A stretch of 47,449 bases of DNA from a virus. The first letter of the stretch is position 1, and each line of letters begins with the position of its first letter. The notes beneath the pieces are model-generated. The model worked only from the letters and a program-made list of their open reading frames with translations. It was not told where the DNA came from and did no database searches. The DNA lies in IMG/VR virus record IMGVR_UViG_3300046472_000153, positions 1 through 47,449 of that record, one strand, 5' to 3'. The translations under genes were made by a program, and so were the position numbers. Positions 27,805-36,742 of this stretch are shown here, piece by piece.

Positions 27805-28008
27805 ATGCCAGCAACATCAGTAGCACAGAGACGTCTGTTTGCCATTGCCGAACATAATCCGAGCAAGTTGCATAAAGACAACAAGAAGATCCTTGGGAGT
27901 ATGTCTCAGGATCAGATGCACGATTTCGCCGCAACACCGGAAAAGTCATTGCCGATGCACGTTGCGAAAAGCAAAGCCGAAAAACTCAAAACGTTAAGGA
28001 AAAAATAA
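27805..28008 (+). CDS. DUF3008-like small protein (67 aa)
   Basis: MPATSVAQRRLFAIAEHNPS, then KKILGSMSQDQMHDFAATPE and a basic end. The pattern A-x-S-x-x-Q-x-R-L-F-x-x-A at the start and S-M-S-x-x-x-x-x-D-F-A-x-T near the middle is typical of DUF3008 proteins found with phage structural genes. SD AGGAGAGG precedes ATG 27805. Role unknown. Confidence 0.7.
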   Translation: MPATSVAQRRLFAIAEHNPSKLHKDNKKILGSMSQDQMHDFAATPEKSLPMHVAKSKAEKLKTLRKK

Positions 28009-29864
28009 TGGGAGCGCGAGGTGTTACCCCACACATCATTTCTTCATGGCGTGGGTTAAATACATTCATTTCTGAAACCAATGTCGATGAACAATCATGG
28101 ATTGACTCTGATAACGTTTTGGTTAACGCCAAAGGGGAGGCCGAAGTTATTCGTTCTCCGAAGGCATTTACAGGTGTTATCCCCTCCGGGCCATTGGCCA
28201 TCGTGAGCATGGATGAGTACCAACGTGCTATCGGAAATCTTCTTATTGTCGATCATGGCACCCGAACCGATCAAGTTGGATCTGGCGGTGTGATTACAAA
28301 TATTCGAACCGGGAATAATGGCGCAGCCTGGGTGTCCCTGTCTGTAAAAGATACGCTTCAGCGAATCGATAGCCATGAGTTTATCCAACTTCTAAACGAC
28401 GGGGTTACGTTTTATCGAAACGGTATCGATCCGCCTGCTGCAGCCCCGACGATTTCCTACACGGCGAACGGAGCCGATACAACTGTTATTGCCTCCAGTC
28501 TCCAAGGGAGTTACTGCTACATGAATAGCGTAACAGGCCATGTCAGCCAGCCAAGTCCATTAAGCAACATCCTCGGCCCAAAACCTGCGGGATTTAGCGT
28601 GAACTATACGCATACAGCAAGTGTTCAACCTGGCGTGGATAAAATTGTCTATTTCCTAACAGAAGACGGAGGCGACATTCCATATTTAGTTATTTCTCTA
28701 TCAACCGGAGATCCAATTACATCTGCGAACACCACAGGCAGCGACACTCTGAATCAGTCTACTTCTAGCCGCGATACGCTTACCCCAGAGCCGATTTATA
28801 ACAGCATTCCCCTCACTACTGGCACGTCGATGTTCGAATATAAAGACCGCATCTTTCTTATTGTAGACGGCGGATTGCAATACTCCGGATTTGAGTCGTG
28901 CTATATCGGAAATCCGTGGGAAAGTTGGCCTGTGTTAAACCAGTTGAATTTGAAGAATGATCGCGCAGTCGGCGGCATTGGAACACAATCTGGCGCATTG
29001 ATTTTTGGGGAGAAGGACTGCCATCTTTTGTCTGGTTTTCCTTCTGACAAAATCAGTTCTCCGAACAACGTTGTTGCGATTACAGAACACTTGGATCCGC
29101 TTCAGTGGAACATCGGCATTACATATCCCAAGACCGCGGTGAAAACCCCCTTCGGAATCATCTGGACAGACCAGACAAAACGCATTCGCCTATGGACCCA
29201 GCAAGGGTTCCCGTCAGAAATTGCGCAGTCTTTGCGCACAGAACTTGATGGGATGACCGGAGCCCTTACCGCGCGATGGTTCCAGCACGGGAAGAACGGC
29301 GGATACTACATTCTGACGAACGGAGTCACGACGTTAATCCTTATGGTCTATCTCTCACCGGCTAATGGCCAGATGCAGTTTGGTTACGGGAAGAGCACAA
29401 CCCTGGATCCGGAAGCGATGGCGGTGGTGACCTTCAATAGCGAAGAGCGATTCTTCTTCGGAAAGACGGATAAGATCTGGGAGACACTAGATCCAGACCT
29501 GGCTGGCGATGGATGGGCCGCAGGAACTCCGATCTTTTTCAAAATGCTGATTGGCGGAATGGATGTTCTGAATTTCACGAGCCTCCATAGCATGAACATC
29601 AACGGGGGTCTTAATACCCTAGTTATTACACACGATCGCCTGAACAAGAACCAGAGCGGGGTCATTATTGACGGAGAGCCGCAGACTGTCGATCTGTCAA
29701 CAGATCTCGAAGAAGCCGATACAGGCGGAACTGTGTACGGAATCGTCGATTCACCGGAACGCGCATTTCATATTGTGAAATTCACCTTTGGCCTGGACGA
29801 TACCCAATACCGAAACATTAGCGGGTTTACAGTGAATGTGAAACCACTGAAGAGGCTAATCTAA
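28008..29864 (+). CDS. Tail nozzle / tubular tail B-like protein (618 aa)
   Basis: Large beta-rich protein after the adaptor with features of T7 gp12 and P22 gp10 nozzles: an opening SWRGLNTFISETNVDEQSWI-DSDNVLV, repeated blade-like strands, FEYKDRIFLIVDGGLQYSGF, GALIFGEKDCHLLSGFPSDK, and a C-terminal FTFGLDDTQYRNISGFTVNV. The segment order fits a beta-propeller-containing tail tube. It would close the channel until ejection. Overlaps the gene before it by one base (TAATG). Confidence 0.7.
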   Translation: MGARGVTPHIISSWRGLNTFISETNVDEQSWIDSDNVLVNAKGEAEVIRSPKAFTGVIPSGPLAIVSMDEYQRAIGNLLIVDHGTRTDQVGSGGVITNIRTGNNGAAWVSLSVKDTLQRIDSHEFIQLLNDGVTFYRNGIDPPAAAPTISYTANGADTTVIASSLQGSYCYMNSVTGHVSQPSPLSNILGPKPAGFSVNYTHTASVQPGVDKIVYFLTEDGGDIPYLVISLSTGDPITSANTTGSDTLNQSTSSRDTLTPEPIYNSIPLTTGTSMFEYKDRIFLIVDGGLQYSGFESCYIGNPWESWPVLNQLNLKNDRAVGGIGTQSGALIFGEKDCHLLSGFPSDKISSPNNVVAITEHLDPLQWNIGITYPKTAVKTPFGIIWTDQTKRIRLWTQQGFPSEIAQSLRTELDGMTGALTARWFQHGKNGGYYILTNGVTTLILMVYLSPANGQMQFGYGKSTTLDPEAMAVVTFNSEERFFFGKTDKIWETLDPDLAGDGWAAGTPIFFKMLIGGMDVLNFTSLHSMNINGGLNTLVITHDRLNKNQSGVIIDGEPQTVDLSTDLEEADTGGTVYGIVDSPERAFHIVKFTFGLDDTQYRNISGFTVNVKPLKRLI

Positions 29865-30958
29865 TGGGACGCGAAATTTTCAGGAGCTATCTTCCGACAC
29901 CAAACTTGATTCAGGATGGCGCAAGTCTTCCAACAACTCCAATCCAACTCTCAGATGGTGATTGGGAAGGATTGCGGCGACTTCTGGAATCTATTCGCCA
30001 GGTTGTAAATGGAACTGGCGGTACGATTACCGGCAAGACGTTTCAGACTGCAGTAGAGCCAGATCAGCGCGTCAAGATTTCCACAGCGGGTGGGATTCAG
30101 ATCTTCAATGCGAAGAACCAAATCACAGCCACGTTTGATGGAGACGAGTTAACCATTCTTGGCGGCACCATTACCGGATCTGTTATCAAAACCGCAGTTA
30201 GCCCAAATGCGCGACTCGAAGTAGATTCGACGAATGGACTTCGGATTTACGATTCGACAAACGCGCTTGTGGCTCAACTTGCTTCTGCAAATGCAGGCGG
30301 CATTTCTGGATCGTTTCTTTTTGCAAGTAAGGCATCGATAACGACTGAGCTTCGTGCAAATAGCATCGTTAGTGGAAGCGGCGCTGGAAATCCGATCACA
30401 ATCGATTCCCTAACCGGTGCAACTCTTGGGGGCCAAGCGGATATCAAAATCGACGGATCCGCAGCTCAGGGGAAAGTAAAATTCGAAACGCAAGGCGTCA
30501 CCCGAGTCACGATCGATAACACAGGGCTAGTTATAAATTCCGGGGTCGTAACCGGGAATGTTACAGGGAACGTAACCGGAAATGTTACCGGCAATCTTAC
30601 CGGCGACAGTACAGGAGTCCATCACGGAGCTGTTACCGGTAGCGGAAGCGTCACCGGAAGTGTTTTAGAAGCCTCTTCATATTTGCAAAGTGATGCAGGA
30701 GATATTTATCTTGGTCCAAGTGCTTCGAGTAGTTATTCCATGATTAAAACGAACGGCGGAACAACTATTAAAGCGAGAAAAGCGGACAACAGTGGCTATG
30801 CGAGTTTTGAGGCTGGGGATATCACGTCCAGTGGTACAGTCTCCTGCTCGACCATCACGGCAGGATCTACCAGCTTTGGCGGCATTACTGGCACGTTCAA
30901 CCCAACTTTGGCTACCAGTGTTACATTTGTTGATGGTATATTATTTGCATTCAGCTAG
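29864..30958 (+). CDS. Tail fibre or spike (364 aa)
   Basis: N-terminal adaptor-like part (MGREIFRSYLPTPNLIQDGA, LRRLLESIRQVVNGTGG), then parallel beta repeats (GGIQIFNAKNQITATFDGDE, GLRIYDSTNALVAQLA) and a VTGNVTGNVTGN run. These are typical of trimeric fibres. The tip (last about 100 residues) has no recognised receptor domain, chaperone or enzyme motif. Likely the host-recognition protein. Confidence 0.7.
   Translation: MGREIFRSYLPTPNLIQDGASLPTTPIQLSDGDWEGLRRLLESIRQVVNGTGGTITGKTFQTAVEPDQRVKISTAGGIQIFNAKNQITATFDGDELTILGGTITGSVIKTAVSPNARLEVDSTNGLRIYDSTNALVAQLASANAGGISGSFLFASKASITTELRANSIVSGSGAGNPITIDSLTGATLGGQADIKIDGSAAQGKVKFETQGVTRVTIDNTGLVINSGVVTGNVTGNVTGNVTGNLTGDSTGVHHGAVTGSGSVTGSVLEASSYLQSDAGDIYLGPSASSSYSMIKTNGGTTIKARKADNSGYASFEAGDITSSGTVSCSTITAGSTSFGGITGTFNPTLATSVTFVDGILFAFS
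30934..30942 (+). promoter_or_regulatory. Extended -10 (TGGTATATT) at the end of the fibre gene
   Basis: Third copy of the 9-mer; lies about 58 bp before ATG 31001, giving a leader with direct repeats of GACAGTTA and SD AAAGGAGG. Confidence 0.45.
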
Positions 30959-31000
30959 ACGGCTAAACAGACAGTTAGACAGTTAAAGGAGGTTCACACA

Positions 31001-31291
31001 ATGCTTGGACATGTTCCCGTAGATCCGCTCGATTATGAACTGATTCGACTCGCTTATCTCTCACAGCAAGAGGCAACTGCAAAATTGCAAGAACGATATG
31101 CAGTTGTTCAGCAGCAACTCGCACGCATGGCTGAGAAGGCTGGCGTTAGGTTGGAGGATTACACCTTCAGTCTGGATACCCATATGTTTGAGCCAATTCC
31201 CAAACCAACAACAATTGAAAAAGCACCGGTCGAAGAGGCAAAGACGGATGCGGCACTGTCGAATGTTGTTGACTTTCCAACCACTTCATAA
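31001..31291 (+). CDS. Small ejection-region protein (96 aa)
   Basis: MLGHVPVDPLDYELIRLAYL, helix (QQEATAKLQERYAVVQQQLA), a short strand and an acidic tail. Strong SD AAAGGAGG. At the position of the first internal virion protein in short-tailed phages; function unknown. Confidence 0.6.
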   Translation: MLGHVPVDPLDYELIRLAYLSQQEATAKLQERYAVVQQQLARMAEKAGVRLEDYTFSLDTHMFEPIPKPTTIEKAPVEEAKTDAALSNVVDFPTTS

Positions 31292-31309
31292 AGCAATTCC
31301 GGCCTGGGG

Positions 31310-31315
31310 TATAAT
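31310..31315 (+). promoter_or_regulatory. TATAAT 6 nt before an ejection gene
   Basis: Consensus TATAAT, then GACTCT and ATG 31322; no SD. Confidence 0.55.
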
Positions 31316-31321
31316 GACTCT

Positions 31322-32206
31322 ATGGCCGGAATTCCTACACCTTTCGATTGGCAATCTCTGATAACGCCTGCCGCCGCTTTCGGTGGCAAGCTTCTTGGGG
31401 ATACCCTTGCTCCAGCACCAGACTTAATGCAGGCGCGAACTAATCAGCAAACCGCACAAGTCAATAACGAAATCGCAAAACAGAAGATGGCAAACGCGAA
31501 TGCGATTCGTGGCATTGCTCTGCCCGGAATGCTTACCAACCTTGGATACTCTCCAGATCAGGGCGCTCAAGCAGCATCGAACTATGGATTCTCTGCAAGC
31601 AATCCGAATCCAACTTACGGACCCACCGGCTCAACATCGACTCCAGGGATCGGATCCAAAGTCGGAAAAACAATTCTCGGCGCCGGAATGACCGTTGCTC
31701 CAGCCGTTGCGGGAAGCCTTCTGAAATCAGCTGCACCGGCCTTAGTTCGTCAGGCGATTCAACTTCCTGGAGCTGCAGCAGCGACTGCGGCAGCGGGAAC
31801 TGCTGTGCCTGCAACCGGCATTACAGGTGCCTTGGGACTCGGGGGTGGGGCAGGATTATTCGGACTCGGAGCTGCAACTCTACCGGTACTCGGCGGTGCC
31901 GCCCTAGCTGCAGATCTGATTTGGAAACATACCCAGGTTCATCCGACTGCTGATAAATGGGTTCAAAGTGCGCAGAATCCATTCGATGCAAAATGGAAAC
32001 AGGTAGAGCAGGCACAGCAATCGGGCCAGATCTCGGCGCAGCAGGCTCAGCAAACAAAGGTGCAGAATGCGCAGAACTATCTGAATGCTCTGCAAAGTTT
32101 CGCAGGTCAGGGGAGCAAAAATCTGACTGTTGCGAAACAGGCTGCAACAACGTTCAGAAAGTACTATGGAGATCCGTCACAATACGGAGTCCAGCTTTCG
32201 TTTTAG
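31322..32206 (+). CDS. Ejection protein 1 (294 aa)
   Basis: Small-residue-rich with one long hydrophobic glycine/alanine stretch (about residues 150-200: GITGALGLGGGAGLFGLGAA) that may insert into the cell membrane, then Gln-rich helices (QVEQAQQSGQISAQQAQQTK). Such proteins are stored inside the head and injected in P22 and T7 style. Leaderless start expected. Assigned by composition and location. Confidence 0.55.
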   Translation: MAGIPTPFDWQSLITPAAAFGGKLLGDTLAPAPDLMQARTNQQTAQVNNEIAKQKMANANAIRGIALPGMLTNLGYSPDQGAQAASNYGFSASNPNPTYGPTGSTSTPGIGSKVGKTILGAGMTVAPAVAGSLLKSAAPALVRQAIQLPGAAAATAAAGTAVPATGITGALGLGGGAGLFGLGAATLPVLGGAALAADLIWKHTQVHPTADKWVQSAQNPFDAKWKQVEQAQQSGQISAQQAQQTKVQNAQNYLNALQSFAGQGSKNLTVAKQAATTFRKYYGDPSQYGVQLSF

Positions 32207-32215
32207 GAGACAACC

Positions 32216-33199
32216 GTGGGAATAATGAATCCGAATATCAATCCTTTAACAGGGAAGCTCCTGACTCAGGACGAAATCGACTATTACAACGCCAATGGAT
32301 ATCTGCCGACTCCTGCTGGTGGGGCTCCGTTCATGAATTCTCCGGCACCGATTGATCCGTCTGCTGCTATGTTTTCAGACGGAGAAGGAATTCCGAATCC
32401 CTACCTGGCGCCTCCCACTGCAACGCCGACTACCGCAGCCGCTCCAGCAGCCGCTCCAGCAGCCGCTCCAGCAGCCGCTCCTGCAGCCGCGCAGGATCCC
32501 TGGACCGCTATTGCGAATGCGTATGGGCTCGGTGCGCCTCCCGCAGTTGGAGTGCCAGCAACGATGTCGCCAGTCAAAATTGGGGCAGCACCACAGGCGC
32601 AACCGGCATTGATTGATCCGGCTTCTATTCCGCAGCCGACTGCGCAACAGATGCAGGTGAGCCCTGAGATTCAGGCGATGGCAAGCGGTCAGGGTTATTC
32701 GCCAGATGTTGTAGCGAAGATGAAGGCCAATGCGGTTCAAGATGCCGCTTCGGCTGGCCAGCAAGAACTTTCTCAGACAAAGCGGATGCTTGGCGCGAAC
32801 GGTATTCAGGGTGGTGCCGCGGCTGGAGTCGTAGGTGATGTCGCCCGACGCACTGGCGAGACGCAGCGCAATGCGACAGGTCAGATCGACGTGAACAATG
32901 CGCAAGTCGGAAACGAGAATGCGAAGTTTGGAATAGGCCAGGAGACAACGATCGGTCAGAATAATATGCAGGCCACGAACGCTATGGCTCTGGCGAACGC
33001 AAGCGCTCTGTATCAGAGTCTTCGCTCGAATCAGGATGCGACGAATACGACAAATCAGATGAATACCGGTTTGACGTTTCAACGGCAGAACGATCAGGCG
33101 ACGATGGATTACAACAACCAGAAGAGCCAATGGGACGAGCTGAACAAGCGATTCGGGCAGTCACAGAATATTCTCGGAGCGTGGGGGGCCGCAGCATGA
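32216..33199 (+). CDS. Ejection protein 2 (327 aa), GTG start
   Basis: GTG 32216 has SD AGGAG at good distance (an ATG nine bases later is too far from it). Contains a tandem run AAAP x4 encoded by a 12-bp DNA repeat, then Gln/Asn/Ala-rich helices (NKSQWDELNKRFGQ-like end). Similar to other internal virion proteins in content. Stop overlaps the next start (ATGA). Confidence 0.55.
   Translation: MGIMNPNINPLTGKLLTQDEIDYYNANGYLPTPAGGAPFMNSPAPIDPSAAMFSDGEGIPNPYLAPPTATPTTAAAPAAAPAAAPAAAPAAAQDPWTAIANAYGLGAPPAVGVPATMSPVKIGAAPQAQPALIDPASIPQPTAQQMQVSPEIQAMASGQGYSPDVVAKMKANAVQDAASAGQQELSQTKRMLGANGIQGGAAAGVVGDVARRTGETQRNATGQIDVNNAQVGNENAKFGIGQETTIGQNNMQATNAMALANASALYQSLRSNQDATNTTNQMNTGLTFQRQNDQATMDYNNQKSQWDELNKRFGQSQNILGAWGAAA
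32433..32492 (+). repeat. Tandem 12-bp repeat encoding AAAP
   Basis: GCAGCCGCTCCA and near copies follow each other about four to five times, a place where repeat number can change. Confidence 0.75.
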
Positions 33200-34521
33200 C
33201 ACCAGAGGAATTAGATGTTTTGGAGCAGCTTGTAGCGAATCACAAACAGAATGCCGCAGGTGCGGATGTCGCATACTCGAATGCGAATCCCGTGCCGCCA
33301 CAAGCAAATCCTGCTGCGCCTTATCAAGCACAAGCTGCGCAGTACAAGACTCAAGCGGATGCCTTGGATACGCAGGCACAGACTCCTTATCCGCAGCCGG
33401 TAGGCGCAAAGCAACATGCAGTCGCTGCGACTCAGGCAGCGATGGAGAACTTCGGTCGACTCGGGGCTCCTGGTGGTTACTATGGCCAGGAAGATCAAAG
33501 GCAGAAGGACTTCATTGCAGAGAACGATAAGCGCGTGGCACAGGCAAAGGCACTTCGCGGCGAGTCTGCACAGCAGCAACAGATGGGTCAGACGGCAACA
33601 TATCAGGCCGGTGAGCTGGCGGATCGGAGTCGCGCTACGGACGTGGCGCAAGGCGAATTGGATTTGAAGAATCGAATCGCGAATCGACCTGGACGAGCGA
33701 ACGAAACGACAGGTTCGTCTTCGCAAGGTGTGAATCTCGATACTCAAGTCCCAATTCCTGGAACGGAAGTTAAAGGACCGCCACGGCCTGAAGTTCCAAA
33801 TAAACTTCCGACTAAAGTTATCGACGAGGGAAACGGGAAGTTTGGAATGTGGGCCTATGATCCGACTGAGGGAAGTCTAGTACACCGAGTTGGAGATGCT
33901 CCGCCCCCCGGTGCTGGAGGAGCAGGTGGGGCTCCGGCAGTTCAGCAATATACAGCTAACGACGGGACAACGCACGTCGCTGTTGTGGATAAGAAATCTG
34001 CAACTGGTCGTGATGTCACAATGCAAGGAGATCCAACCAAAGCACCAATGCAGGGACCGGCTGCAGGAAACGCAAATGCTAAGGCTCTTACTACGGCGCA
34101 AGTTAGTACGAGCGCAGCTCGAAACATGGTCGCGAATATGAAAGACACATTGGCCAGAATCAAATCTGGTCAATCCACTGCGATCGGCGCAGATGATATG
34201 AATCTTTTGTCTCAGCATTTGGCGATGACGTTTGGAACCGTCAAAGGGGCTCGTACAGGTCGAGACTTAATTCAAGAACACGTGAACGCGAGAGACCTTG
34301 GCGACAAGATGCAGGTCATTATGGAAAGCGTCCTGCGCGGCGATCAGTTAGCTCCAGGGCAACGAGAAGAGTTTGTTCATCTTGCAGAACAGCGTTATAA
34401 CGAACTTCTCAGCGAACAGAAAAATTTGCAGCAGGATTTCGGAACCGCACCAGATTCAGGGAATGACGGGTTTGTTAAACCCGGGGGAGCCTTGGATAGT
34501 GTTTTGAAGGGTAAGCACTAA
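33196..34521 (+). CDS. Ejection protein 3 (441 aa)
   Basis: ATG 33196 overlaps the stop before it (ATGA); a longer frame upstream is not needed. Gln/Ala-rich helices in the first 150 residues, a Pro/Gly middle, and a conserved-looking C-terminal helical part (MVANMKDTLARIKSGQSTAI, HVNARDLGDKMQVIMESVLR). Likely an internal or injected virion protein. No lytic transglycosylase motif seen. Confidence 0.55.
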   Translation: MTPEELDVLEQLVANHKQNAAGADVAYSNANPVPPQANPAAPYQAQAAQYKTQADALDTQAQTPYPQPVGAKQHAVAATQAAMENFGRLGAPGGYYGQEDQRQKDFIAENDKRVAQAKALRGESAQQQQMGQTATYQAGELADRSRATDVAQGELDLKNRIANRPGRANETTGSSSQGVNLDTQVPIPGTEVKGPPRPEVPNKLPTKVIDEGNGKFGMWAYDPTEGSLVHRVGDAPPPGAGGAGGAPAVQQYTANDGTTHVAVVDKKSATGRDVTMQGDPTKAPMQGPAAGNANAKALTTAQVSTSAARNMVANMKDTLARIKSGQSTAIGADDMNLLSQHLAMTFGTVKGARTGRDLIQEHVNARDLGDKMQVIMESVLRGDQLAPGQREEFVHLAEQRYNELLSEQKNLQQDFGTAPDSGNDGFVKPGGALDSVLKGKH

Positions 34522-34522
34522 C

Positions 34523-36427
34523 ATGGCAGATTATACGATTGCAGAACTGCTTGCAGCAGTTAAGCAAGACCATCCTGAATTTGCGAATGTAGATGATAAA
34601 ACTCTTCTCCATGCCGTATCTGTTGACCATCCGGATATGGTCAAAGGCGCAAAAGAATTTCAGACTCCGGCAGCGGCTGCTGACCCTGGCATTTTTTCCA
34701 GATATGTAACCGGCTTAAAGGATGCGGTTGTCGGTGCGGGTACAAGTCTTTACCATGCATTTGCGGATCCGCAAACCGCAGCCGAAAAAGCCTCTGGCGT
34801 TCCTATAGTCTCAACGCAAGCTCCGTTCTTTCCGCAAGCGGCAAAACGTATGCTTGTCGACCCGCAGATCGAACAATACCACCAAGCAAAGGAAGCAGAG
34901 AAGGCCGGAAATACATCAGAGATGGTTGGCCACTCTATAGCCGCTGCAGTTCCTGGAGCGGGACCAATGGCTGCAGCGATTGGGCAACGCGCAGGCACTG
35001 GTGACATTGCTGGGGCCGCTGGAATGGCGACTCCGTTAGTCGCTGCAGAAGTGGCCAGTCCTGCGATCGATGCAGCTGATAAACTGACGGCGCCTGATGC
35101 AATGATGACTAGAGCTGCAAAGCTTCGCGAGATTCAGAATGCCGGATTCAACAAGAAAGCAGCGGGATTTGGAATGGCGGTTGGTGGTGTCGCCGGTTAC
35201 AAAATGGGTGGACCCTACGAAGCTGCCGCAGGTGCCGCAACAGGCGGAGCTCTTGCTGGTGAAGGTGTGCCAGTAGTCGCAGGCAAACTAGCAGATCTCG
35301 CAGAGCGAGCTGCGAAGATCCGTGCCGGAAGACCAGAGCCGATTCAGCAAGCAAATCCAATTCCGGATGCGACAGCCCAGGCGCAGAGCCCAATTCCGTC
35401 TCCTGCTCCACAAACTGCACCGGCCACTATCCCGATGCCACAGACTCAGCCTCCGGCGCAGGAAACCGCTCCTCCTGTTGAAACTCCAGCCGCAGCGCCA
35501 GCAGTCGCAGCGCCTGCCGCGGCGCAAGAAACACTACCCACTGGTGAACCTGCAGCGCCACCTGCAGTGCCGGAGAACGTGCAGAACCTTGCCTATGCCA
35601 TCATCCGTCGCGGGAAGGGGAAGATCGGTGCGGACCTTGCGCTCACCAATGCCCAATACCTCCTGAAGATGATGCCAGAGCTGGATGGCCTTTCCGAAGT
35701 GCCGGATTCCACTGGCGTCTCACCGTTGGATCGACATCTTACGGAACGGCTGAACCAGACGGGTCATGAGATCAATGCCGAACTGCAGCAGAATGCTGAC
35801 AAGCAAGTCAGTGCGGTCAATGCGAAGTCTGAATTGAATGTTCTCGCAGAAATGGCTCGAACATCGAATCAGACATCGTTGTTTAACAACATCAATAAAC
35901 TCGCAAAACTCTTCGCAGACAAGAATACAGTTTCTGGCCAGGAAGTGGCGGATATTCGGCAGCACCTGAACGATTCGCCAATTGATATCTCAGAAGGAAT
36001 CGGGAAGAACGTTTATGAAGTTTTCAAGCAGCTTACCGAGCAGGTCAGTCCTAAACTCGCAGATCTGAACAAGGACTACTTCACGATCAAAACTGCTACG
36101 GAACTAGCAGAGATTCGAACAGGCGGCAAGACTGCTGAATCCCAGGTTGGAGCAGGAACTCGTCCAAAGCAGAACTATTCCGACTTCGAGAAGGCGAGAA
36201 TCGATAAGCTGAAAGAGATCCAGGCCGCGAATGACGCTGCAGCAGAGGGCGAAGTCAAAGCCGGAACCGCAGCGGAGAAAGCAGCCCAGAAGGCAACCGA
36301 TAAGGCTGCAGCCGATAAAGCTGCGGCGGATAAGAAGGCTCGGGCCGACAAGGCTGCAGAAGTGCTTCGTCGACAGAAGATGGACAAAGCAAATCAGGAA
36401 TCGAAAGCGAAAGGATTGAACCTGTGA
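34523..36427 (+). CDS. Ejection protein 4 (634 aa)
   Basis: Starts MADYTIAELLAAVKQDHPEF with DDKTLLHAVSVDHPDMV, a short repeat-like N-terminal domain known from some phage internal proteins. Then Ala/Gly-rich segments, a long Pro/Ala linker (about 270-345), a helical domain, and a final Ala/Lys coiled coil (KATDKAAADKAAADKKARAD). Last of four such proteins; would be injected or line the tail. No enzyme motif seen. Confidence 0.6.
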   Translation: MADYTIAELLAAVKQDHPEFANVDDKTLLHAVSVDHPDMVKGAKEFQTPAAAADPGIFSRYVTGLKDAVVGAGTSLYHAFADPQTAAEKASGVPIVSTQAPFFPQAAKRMLVDPQIEQYHQAKEAEKAGNTSEMVGHSIAAAVPGAGPMAAAIGQRAGTGDIAGAAGMATPLVAAEVASPAIDAADKLTAPDAMMTRAAKLREIQNAGFNKKAAGFGMAVGGVAGYKMGGPYEAAAGAATGGALAGEGVPVVAGKLADLAERAAKIRAGRPEPIQQANPIPDATAQAQSPIPSPAPQTAPATIPMPQTQPPAQETAPPVETPAAAPAVAAPAAAQETLPTGEPAAPPAVPENVQNLAYAIIRRGKGKIGADLALTNAQYLLKMMPELDGLSEVPDSTGVSPLDRHLTERLNQTGHEINAELQQNADKQVSAVNAKSELNVLAEMARTSNQTSLFNNINKLAKLFADKNTVSGQEVADIRQHLNDSPIDISEGIGKNVYEVFKQLTEQVSPKLADLNKDYFTIKTATELAEIRTGGKTAESQVGAGTRPKQNYSDFEKARIDKLKEIQAANDAAAEGEVKAGTAAEKAAQKATDKAAADKAAADKKARADKAAEVLRRQKMDKANQESKAKGLNL

Positions 36428-36636
36428 CCCCCGAAGAGCTGAACGCACATATCGATGCCAGGATTACAGAGAACATGCAGAAGATCGCAGAACTGGCCGC
36501 ACAAAAGGCTATCGATAAGGTCTATGCCGACATCGGCGCCAGCATGGTCAAGAAGTTGGTTTACGGGGTTGGGATTTTGTTTCTGGCTTTGCTAATTTTC
36601 CTTGCCGGTCGGGGCGCAAAACTTCCGATTCCGTGA
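36424..36636 (+). CDS. Small membrane protein at the end of the late arm (70 aa), GTG start
   Basis: GTG overlaps the stop before it (GTGA). Soluble helix ITENMQKIAELAAQKAIDKV followed by a membrane segment (KLVYGVGILFLALLIFLAG). Holin-like layout but far from the lysozyme. Overlaps a leftward Cys-rich gene for 89 bp. Confidence 0.6.
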   Translation: MTPEELNAHIDARITENMQKIAELAAQKAIDKVYADIGASMVKKLVYGVGILFLALLIFLAGRGAKLPIP

Positions 36637-36742
36637 TTTCATCGATCCATATAAAATCGATTTCAGTGCCGCGAAGGTGATTGTCAAGGCAGCTACATTC
36701 GATGCAATCACATGTACAGTTTGGGGCGCATTCACAGCTCAC
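36548..36742 (-). CDS. Cys-rich metallothionein-like N-terminal peptide (64 aa)
   Basis: Starts at GTG 36742, overlapping the primase-helicase stop (GTGA), with GGAG five bases upstream. The first 18 residues hold seven cysteines (MSCECAPNCTCDCIECSC), a density seen in metal-binding peptides. The rest (NHLRGTEIDFIWIDEITESE, then a basic tail) overlaps the end of the rightward membrane gene by 89 bp. It fills the whole convergent gap. Zinc or copper binding is inferred; expression is unproven. Confidence 0.5.
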   Translation of the reverse strand: MSCECAPNCTCDCIECSCLDNHLRGTEIDFIWIDEITESEVLRPDRQGKLAKPETKSQPRKPTS

